Source: Heterobasidion occidentale (lineage: Eukaryota; Basidiomycota; Agaricomycetes; Russulales; Bondarzewiaceae). Taken from it: a stretch of 25,929 nucleotides of DNA. Below, one piece after another: positions 19,612 to 25,929 of the stretch; position 1 is the stretch's first letter, and the number at the start of each line of letters is the position of its first letter. The notes beneath the pieces are model-generated. The model was not told the DNA's origin and searched no databases. It was given only the letters and a program-made list of their open reading frames with translations. Location of the stretch: NCBI GenBank assembly GCA_039111635.1, contig JBCAQO010000121.1, positions 1 to 25,929 of the forward strand, in the 5' to 3' direction. A program made the position numbers and the translations under genes.

Positions 19612-20419
19612 AAGCTACTGGCCAGGCGGGAGTATCCCAGAAGATAATGTTAGGCCCTGGGTGATGACCAAACTGGACATACAAGAAAAAGGCTTCCACC
19701 AGGTCGACGTCGACGCGCCCATGGTCGTCGATCCCCCCGCCGTCACGGAACCTGAACTCCCAGCCGCCAAGCCTTTTGGCTTTCGACCGACCGAAGAGGA
19801 AACCGAGCAGTTCATGCGGCCCACCAGTCCCCCTTACGACCCCGAACAGGCCGTCCGGGATCGCCAGGTACTTCAGCCGCTACCAGTACCACCCCCGTCA
19901 CCCCCTGCTGTGTCCCCATCCCCTCCCCTACTCGGCAACGACCTCGCCCACCCTATCGTTGTCGACGAAGCCTCCCCCCAGTCGCCGGACATTCCTGTCA
20001 CAACTGAAGAAGGATGGCCCGCAGACACAATGGACTCCAAAAATGTCTGGCCTAACCCGCCAACTCTCCCACCTTCTCCACCCACCGACCCCACCACTCG
20101 TACCTGCTGAGAATGTGGACGCTCCGGCCATCTTGTCATGGGATGTCCAATTACGGGCATCAGACAGAGAATGGATGTTACGGCGCATGGCTTTCTTCAG
20201 GACTATGACAGGCATCGTATGCAGTCCCGTCAACTTTGTCTGCAGATGGATCGGACGGCTGAAGAATACGAATACCACAAGCAGGCGTTGGACCATCTAA
20301 TCGACACTGCTAACTGGACCGGGTACCCCGCTCGCAACATCCCCACCTTCGACGAGGCCCACACAAGGAAACCCCCCCCTATCATCAGTGCACCCGCCAA
20401 ACGCCGAAGACTTGTATAG
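19612..20419 (+). pseudogene. ORF3 of element A, 3' part with CCHC knuckle and basic tail
   Basis: Continuation of the ORF begun at 7834; codon phase is preserved across the B insertion. Content in order: a Pro-rich linker (19720-20100), a CX2CX4HX4C zinc knuckle at 20105-20146 (first Cys 20105, then ECGRSGHLVMGC), a helical region (EEYEYHKQALDHLIDTANW) and a basic C-terminus AKRRRLV resembling a nuclear localisation signal. The knuckle contains TGA at 20108-20110; CGA to TGA would explain it. The stop TAG 20417-20419 runs into the polypurine tract. With the 5' part the ORF is about 559 codons. The knuckle suggests RNA or DNA binding. It is not part of the upstream gag and does not look like an envelope protein. 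Confidence 0.65.
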
Positions 20420-20430
20420 AGAGGGGGTAG
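20418..20430 (+). other. Polypurine tract of element A
   Basis: AGAGAGGGGGTAG directly precedes the 3' LTR and overlaps the ORF3 stop codon. Confidence 0.85.
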
Positions 20431-21274
20431 TGTTAGGACCACGTCCTAACACGTGCTTCGCACGTGAATGGATGGGCTGGTCAAGTGCTTCGGACGTGCC
20501 ACAGACTCGGACTGTTCCCCATGACTCATTACTATTTACATGCTCGCTGCATGAACACTTACTTACGGTTCCTGGTTCTTGATGTGGACAGACTTTAGTT
20601 CCTGGCCCTGTTCCTGGTTCCTGATCGATCACAATGTGCCTCGGTATTTCATATGGATATGGACAGACATTAGTGCCCCAGTACTATAGTTAGATCAATG
20701 ACGCATCTTAGCTTACGGATCTCAATCATTGACTTCGGTACCTGAGAAGCGCACAGACCAGATCGTGATCCTGCCCTAGATACTTCTTTGTATATTTAGC
20801 CGAGATGAGCTTCTAAGAAGCTCAGCTCGTTCACCTGTAATACACTCGATCTCTGCACTGCACCCGGTGTCTGGCTAACTTCCTAGCCCACACTTCGTGA
20901 TCTCTGTCAGATCTGAGAAACTCTTTACACGGTCTGACGACGCCCTGGACTCGTCTCCCTTCCCTCCCCTCCCTCTACTCATCCGCTTCTACACCGGGCT
21001 AGCTGCCTTCCGTGTTCTCAGTTGGACACCTCCTCGTGTCATCTGTTGGACAGGAGAAGATCATCCGGTTCCTCCTCATCATCGAGAAGACCTCGAAGAT
21101 CACCTTCTTAATCTCTTCAAGAACAAAGCAGACGGTGACCCCGAGTTCCTTGAAAGAGCCCAAAGATGATCCATTGTCTTTATCCATTGGAGCCTATGGC
21201 TTTACGAACCAGTGGAGGTTTAGCCTAGGGACCCCTTTGTGCCTCGGTGCACGTGATAGGTCTCCGACCTAACA
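20431..21274 (+). repeat. 3' LTR of element A
   Basis: 844 bp, TGTTAGG...CCTAACA. U3 opens with two back-to-back perfect palindromic stems: TGTTAGGAC/GTCCTAACA and CACGTGC/GCACGTG, the latter holding E-box CACGTG cores. TATATTTA and the self-priming segment are conserved. It contains the LTR-internal reading frame with one TGA in place of CGA and a TAA near its start. Confidence 0.93.
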
Positions 21275-21517
21275 CCAATCATTCAATGCATTCCTGGCTT
21301 GAGTAAAATTCCTTGACCATATTCCGGCTGACCCTTCCTTCATGTATGACAGAGCATAAGCAATCTTGGCAAATTCATCTGCAAAATTTTTCCTGGCTAG
21401 GATCATCAGGTCAATTTCATGGAGGAATTGCTCCGTTCGTTTTCTGTTTCCATTGAAGGGGGTAGGCTTGGCCATAGCTGGTCCCTTGGACTCAGCACCT
21501 CCAGGATTTGTCGGCAT
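21275..21517 (-). pseudogene. gag: Gag core fragment of A2
   Basis: Starts at ATG 21517 (ATGCCGACA, compare ATGTCGACA in A) and matches the first 80 residues of the A gag core (TEQFLHEIDLM, FAKIAYALSYMKEGSAGIWS). It retains Arg (CGA) where A has the TGA stop at 2180, which shows the direction of that change. Cut off by the A insertion. Confidence 0.8.
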
Positions 21518-22035
21518 TGTATTGGGCAGGGGCTCTGGATCTCCAGGTGGTTCTGGATTGTTACTTGGTGTTTCAATATACTCTGGCTTGGGGACTTGGT
21601 TCGATGTTGGGGTTCGGAACTCTGCTTGGGGAGTGGTCTCTTGTAAGGGGGATGTAGTGGGAGTGTTTCTTCCAGGGATTCTACTTCCACTGGCTGTTTC
21701 TCTGGGTAGAGTATGTATGTGCGGTCTTGGCGAGTCACAATGCCTATCTGTCGGTAATTTAAGCTTGTCGAAAGTCTTTCTTGCAACGTAGTCCGCAACC
21801 TTAGTTGTGTATAGGTGGGGTCCTGCTTAGACGTGCTTCCTTGCCAGGTGAGGAATTCATATCTGCTTTCTCCTCATTTATAGAAGAATCCCGCGAGAGT
21901 TCCTGTATAGTAGAAGTGTCCCTTGTTCTCATTGTAATAAAGTCGGTCCTCGTTGAAGTCTTTGGGTAAGTCTTCGTAGATTTCAGCTGGGTCTGTTCTG
22001 TAGCCAGGAGGATATCCCGGGGTGATTTTGTCCGT
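21406..22035 (-). pseudogene. ORFX of A2, nearly intact
   Basis: One frame of 210 codons including the stop. The start codon equivalent at 22035 is ACG (ATG in A) and one internal TGA replaces a CGA of A. It contains PGYPPGYRTDPAE, then RQIGIVTRQDRTYILYPEKQ. It ends at a TGA in the same place as A and overlaps gag by 112 nt in another frame. Third-position differences from A predominate in this frame over the part corresponding to 1940-2010 of A. Confidence 0.55.
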
Positions 22036-22038
22036 GGT

Positions 22039-22800
22039 TTATTCTTTAAAGAAGAAGGGTACTGCCTGTCTTCTTCCAGCTTGTAGGGCTTCTTGTAGGT
22101 CTGGGTCCCTTTTGATAATTTTGTTGATGGAAATGTCAATCTGGTTGATGAGTTCAATGATTTCGGAGAATGTGTGTCCTGAGATGAGGGTCCGGAGATG
22201 ATAAGTTTGTGGGCAAACTCTCCTCTTCTAACAATAAAAATGATCCCATCAATTTTGGTTCTGACTGGTGGAGATTTAGGTGCTTCCAGTGTGTCTTCTT
22301 AGGTGGAGGAGAAGGTCCAGTGGATGAGGACTGAGTAGTGGTCTCGGTTCTCCTGATTCTTGACAAGCTCCGCCCTGATTCCATCTCCGTTGATGTTTCT
22401 TGCAATGGTTCTTCTGAGATTGGCAACAACGGCGAAGGGGAAATCATCTGGTCTTCCATTGTGTATCTCGATGGTGTTTTTGGTCCGGATGACATCAGGC
22501 TCTCCATTGTCTGCAAGGGTGAATGGTGTCTTTGGTTCGTTGACGAAGCAAATCCTGGAAAACTGATATTCAGTTTTGCTAAGGTCAATAAAGATTTTGG
22601 GTGATCGCTGTAATCTAAGCGTGGCTATTCCTGAAAACTTTTCCTGGGTTTCGGTATCTTGCAACTTCTATTGTTCCTGGGTTGTTAATTCTTCCTTGAA
22701 GGGTTCCTGCTTGGTTTACCCTTGCGGCGGTTGCTAGAATGTTGTTTACTGATTGAAGAAAGAGCTGTTGCTGCTGGGGATCCAGTTTGGATAGGGTAAG
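22039..22800 (-). pseudogene. Leader ORF0 of A2
   Basis: Homologue of 780-1579 of element A, ending at TAA 22039-22041 just before ORFX, with C-terminus INKIIKRDPDLQEALQAGRR then QAVPFFFKE. It has a TAA at the position of the TAG 1317 of A and small frameshifts: a 2-nt loss early, and a 1-nt loss balanced by a 1-nt gain later. No ATG start is seen. The protein-level conservation with A is the main support for the ORF. Confidence 0.5.
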
Positions 22801-22820
22801 GATGGAAGAGCTCGTTCAAG

Positions 22821-23664
22821 TGTTAGGTTGGAGACCTATCACATGCACCAATGCACGAAGGGGATCCCTAGGCTAAACTTCCACAGCGTCGTAGAGTCGT
22901 AGACTCCAATGGATGAAGACGACTGATTGTCTTTGAGCCCTTTTGAGGAACTCGGGGTCGCTTTCTGCCTTGTCCTCAAAGAGGTTAAGAAGATGATCTT
23001 CAAGGTCCTCTCAATGGTGAGAAGGAACTAGATGATCTTCTCCTATCCAACAGATGATATGAGGAGGTGTCCAACTGAGAACACGGAAGGCGGCGAGGCC
23101 GGTGTAGTAGTGGGTAAGTAGAGAGAGAGAAGGGAAGTGAGATAGGTCCAGTGTGTCGTCAGACCGTGTAGAGGATTCTCAGATCTGACAGAGATTACAA
23201 AGTGTGGGCTAGGAAGGTAGCCAGACACTAGGCGCAGTGCAGAGATCAAGTGTATTACAGGTGAACAAGCTGAGTTTCTTAGAAGCTCATCTTGCCTATT
23301 TATACAAAGAAGTATCTAGGGCCAGATTGGGATCTGGTCTGTGCACTTCTCAGGTACTGAAGTAAACAATCAAGATCTATAAGTGAAGATGTGTCATCAA
23401 TCTAAGTATAGTACAAGATCAGTAAAGTCTGTCCACATCCATATCAAATGTCTAGCCACATCGTGATCGATCAGGAACCAGGAACAGGGCCAGGAACTAA
23501 TGTCTATCCACATCAAGAACTAGGAACCATAAGTAAGTGTTTATGCAGTTAGCATGTTAATGGAGATGAGTCATGGAGAACGGTCTGAGTCTGTACCACG
23601 TCTGAAGCACTTGACCAGCCTATCCACTCACGTGCAAAGCACGTGTTAGGACACGGTCCTAACA
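22821..23664 (-). repeat. 5' LTR of A2
   Basis: A-family LTR read on the minus strand. It keeps both U3 palindromic stems, with changed loops only, a TATAAATA box and the LTR reading frame (ends 22873). The primer site is the complement of 22809-22818; the RNA-end segment differs by one C-to-T, which still allows a G-U pair. Confidence 0.9.
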
Positions 23665-23944
23665 ACCGGCCTCACCGCCTTCCGCGTTCTCAGTTGGACA
23701 CCCCCTAGTGTCATCTGTTGGACAAAGATCATCCAGTTCCACCTCATCATCGAGAGGACCTCAAAGACCATCTTCTCAACCTGTTTGAGGACAAAGCAGG
23801 CAGTGACCCCAAATTCCTCCAAAGAGCCCAAAGACGATCCATCATCTTCATCCATTGGAGTCTATGTCTCTACGACGCTGTGGACGTATTAGCCTAGGGA
23901 TCCCCTTTGTGCATTGGTGCACGTGATAGGTCTCCGACCTAACA
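23665..23944 (+). repeat. LTR C, 3' part only (A family)
   Basis: Matches A LTR positions 513-794 and ends CCTAACA at 23944, followed by host-like sequence TTACT. The left part is missing because A2 inserted into this LTR. It preserves much of the LTR-internal reading frame, with a 4-nt deletion near 23723. Confidence 0.85.
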
Positions 23945-24234
23945 TTACTACGATGTAATTAAAAATCTGATGGGTCAGTCCTACCTTATTTTTCTGCACC
24001 ATTCTGGTCGACCAATTTCGCTCACGTCAACTGTTTCGCGCAGATTTTTCAACTATAGAGCACAAACTCGAGACAGGGCAATATCAAGATCTCGACGTGT
24101 TCATTGCAGATGCTCAGCTTGTGTTCAACAACGCTAAGGTGTACAACTCCGAGGATACCATCTATTATAAGGGCGCAGTTAAGATGGAACAAGTGCTGAT
24201 GGATCATGTCAGTCGTGTGCGCGAAGTCAGCTGA
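23945..24234 (+). pseudogene. 3' exons of a bromodomain protein, GCN5-like
   Basis: Host gene remnant. Exon end 23946-23973 encodes YYDVIKNLM plus the first base of an Asp codon. A 70-nt intron (23974-24043, GTCAGT...GCGCAG, possible branch CTCAC at 24021) follows. The last exon from 24044 encodes FSTIEHKLETGQYQDLD, then DAQLVFNNAKVYNSEDTIYY, and ends at TGA 24232-24234. This is the second half of a bromodomain, including the acetyl-lysine-binding Asn of the YN pair, followed by a short tail. A bromodomain at the extreme C-terminus fits the histone acetyltransferase Gcn5. The near-invariant Pro of the NPMD motif is Leu here (CTG for CCG), suggesting decay. LTR C interrupts the exon on the left. 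Another C-terminal bromodomain protein is possible. Confidence 0.7.
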
Positions 24235-24389
24235 ACGGGCCTGATTTGTGTAGGTTGTTCTATGGACTTGTTCGTAATGCCAGTATTTTTATAGAGCTTA
24301 GTTGGACATTGTGCTTCATTTGTCTGCGACTGCGTATGCGCAAAATCTTCACAGGGTTGCTGTGCAGCTCTTCCATACCGCGCAACTCT
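24235..24389 (+). other. Host 3' flank of the bromodomain gene
   Basis: 155 bp of unique, T-rich sequence between the bromodomain stop and the LTR of element D. Presumably 3' UTR. No other feature seen. ACTCT at 24385-24389 is the expected target duplication of D. Confidence 0.5.
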
Positions 24390-25008
24390 TGTTACGAACT
24401 GCTCGTTCAGTAACCCAAGAGTAACAGGTTCTTCCCTAGGTCGCACGATGGGCTGAGTGATGGGCAAAGTCTCGACTGTATCAGGTAACGATACAGGAGG
24501 GAATAGTGATTGGCTCTAAGAGTCCTGTATGTGTAGATACAGGGGAACGAAGAGGTTCGTATTCGAGGATACGAATGAACGAAGAGAATAGACTGAAGAT
24601 CCTCAGCCTATTCTATGGGCCTTATATACTGTATGGGGTATAGGGTAAGAGTCCGTGTGCTTCTCCTAGTTTCCATCTAGGAGAGCTGTGGCCGCCGTCT
24701 TTCTCATCGGCGCCTACTCTTGTACTTCTCTAGTCGCACTGATCCATCATGGTGCGACGAGGTGCTTACCCGTAAGCCCTAAGCCCATGGCATGTGAATA
24801 CGCCTCTTATTACTGTGTGAACTCTATGAGCCTCATGTCCCTCCAATATAGCCTCTACCGATGTCTTGAAGAATCATCGGTCTTGTCGGCTCCTAAGGAC
24901 ATGCCGAATACCTTGATGTACGCTCCGTAGTGGAGCCGCCTAGCATGTGATGCTTGATCCATCGGTTAGACACGGCCGCGAAGGGCCCCGATTGGTCAAG
25001 TCATAACA
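24390..25008 (-). repeat. 3' LTR of element D
   Basis: 619 bp, about 28-32 bp longer than the B LTRs because of a small palindromic insertion around 24552-24584 flanked by GAACGAAGAG. Otherwise collinear with the B LTR, including a TATATAAGG box (complement near 24624). Confidence 0.9.
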
Positions 25009-25929
25009 TTACCCCCTTTCTAGGTCCCAACTCCTGAGGGGACTACTCGCTTGAGCAGAAACGAGCTTCATCGTCATTCCACGTACAATTGCCTTCTGGT
25101 CGTCAAAATAGATTGGGATGCGTCTTCCCAATATCACTTCGTTTTCTGGGGCGAAGACCGACCTACGTCGTTTACAACGCCTAGGAGTTTTCCTTCTCCA
25201 TTGAGCTGTTTGATCCAGGCTCATAGCAATATCAGCCATAATATTGCGTCGCCCTCGGTGTTCTTCCTTCACCGTACGTTTTGTATGAGTACACTCCTAG
25301 AGTCAATAGGCAGCTACTCGACCAGGACTCCCTGGTAGGTTTGATGAGCCAGTGTCGTCTGGCGACGATGCAGAAAGGTGTCGTGCGAATGATTATGAGA
25401 TGAAATAGAAACTCGTCTGTGGATGGGTGTGTGTCGTTCTTCTTTCAAAGTGCCGAAGGCCATGCTTCAGTGTTTCCAGGATAGATCTTCATCTCCTTGA
25501 TCTCCGGTATCGAGGGGGACTCCAGGTGTGTGGGTTGATCGCTTTACTAAGGCTTAGGCCCACCAACCTATCAAGAGCGAACATGACTCTTGACTTGTTT
25601 TGAGTCCGGCAAGACCCCTTTGAAGATCCCTAACTCTGTCAGCCCCATACGGTGGCCCGTCCTGGTTAGAGATTGAGTGTTCATCCAGAGTTTGTTTTTC
25701 ACAAGGGAGCGGGCATGTAGCAGCGCTCCGCGTATTGAACACGAGGTAAGGACTTTGAAGAATAGACTTTGAACCCCATGGTCTCTTGAATAGACCATGG
25801 TATCCACCTTGACGGTAATTATGCGGGGTCAGCGTAAGGTATGTCCTGGTAGTTTAACGTCGTGCCGGACGTCCGTAGTTTTGTGTCTTTGCGGACGTCG
25901 GCTAGTTTATCCTTAAGTCATCGCGGACT
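24390..25929 (-). mobile_element. Element D: B-family element, 3' end, minus strand
   Basis: From the left edge inward: LTR 24390-25008, polypurine tract 25009-25021 (complement of AGAAAGGGGG), and 3' internal sequence to the window end. The internal part aligns with 18095-19003 of element B at about 97-98% by eye and ends within the motif array; copies equivalent to 18110, 18142 and 18168 are visible. The rest of D lies beyond the window. The polypurine tract next to the LTR identifies this as the 3' LTR. Confidence 0.9.

Larger units (their letters stand above)
1..21274 (+). mobile_element. Element A: Ty3/Gypsy chromovirus, interrupted by element B
   Basis: LTR retrotransposon occupying 1-8705 and 19607-21274, with element B inserted between. 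The 5' LTR lacks about 49 nt at the window edge; the 3' LTR is complete. Order: LTR, primer site, leader ORF0, ORFX, gag, pol with chromodomain, small membrane ORF, TATA box, ORF3, polypurine tract, LTR. The 3' LTR is followed by CCAAT (21275-21279), the expected right copy of a 5-bp target duplication; the left copy lies outside the window. The sequence to the right of A is the gag gene of an inverted relative (A2), so A inserted into A2. Several in-frame stops make this copy non-autonomous. Confidence 0.9.
21275..23664 (-). mobile_element. Element A2: inverted A-family element, truncated by A
   Basis: 5' part of a second family A element read right to left: LTR 22821-23664, self-priming site, ORF0, ORFX and the start of gag, broken at 21275 where element A inserted (CCAAT duplication). 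The rest of A2 should lie to the left of the window. At its outer edge the LTR starts at 23664 inside another LTR (C); ACCGG at 23665-23669 is the expected target duplication. Confidence 0.85.

Noticed and set aside
25009..25272. Minus-strand frame of 87 codons in element D next to the polypurine tract
   Set aside because: Broken in B by one base, basic low-complexity composition, no known domain; left as non-coding.

Overview
The window is almost entirely fungal transposon sequence. The elements are Ty3/Gypsy chromoviruses: integrase with D,D35E spacing followed by a chromodomain, CCHC gag, and self-primed replication of the Tf1/sushi type. One short remnant of a host gene (C-terminal bromodomain exons with a 70-nt GT-AG intron) survives near the right end. 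The element type and the small intron point to a basidiomycete, most likely an Agaricomycete. I cannot name the species.

The layout is a nest of insertions. From oldest to youngest: a bromodomain (GCN5-like) gene was hit by LTR C (only its 3' part remains, 23665-23944). Element A2 (minus strand, 21275-23664 in the window) inserted into LTR C. Element A (plus strand, 1-8705 and 19607-21274) inserted into the gag of A2. Element B (plus strand, 8706-19606, complete with both LTRs) inserted into the last ORF of A. A second B-family element, D (minus strand, 24390 to the window end), lies on the other side of the host remnant. A, A2 and C are one family; B and D are another. LTR divergence agrees with the nesting: the B LTRs look about 97% identical by eye, the A LTRs nearer 90-93%.

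Family A has more coding content than a standard gag-pol element. Its order is: a reading frame inside the transcribed part of the LTR; a leader ORF0 with no ATG; a small ORF (ORFX) overlapping gag; gag; pol (protease, reverse transcriptase, RNase H, integrase, chromodomain); a small tail-anchored membrane-protein ORF overlapping the pol stop as ATGA; and a large ORF3 of about 559 codons with its own TATA box, a CCHC zinc knuckle and a basic C-terminus. Family B has gag, pol and its own unrelated-looking post-pol ORF3, again just behind a TATA box, then about 1.7 kb of non-coding DNA with 20 copies of a bipartite motif alternating with perfect hairpins.

All copies are decayed. A carries in-frame stops explicable by C-to-T changes, mostly CGA to TGA. 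B carries single-base indels and almost no internal stops. The least explained parts are the post-pol ORFs with internal promoters, the conserved frames in the family A LTR and leader, and the motif/hairpin array of B.
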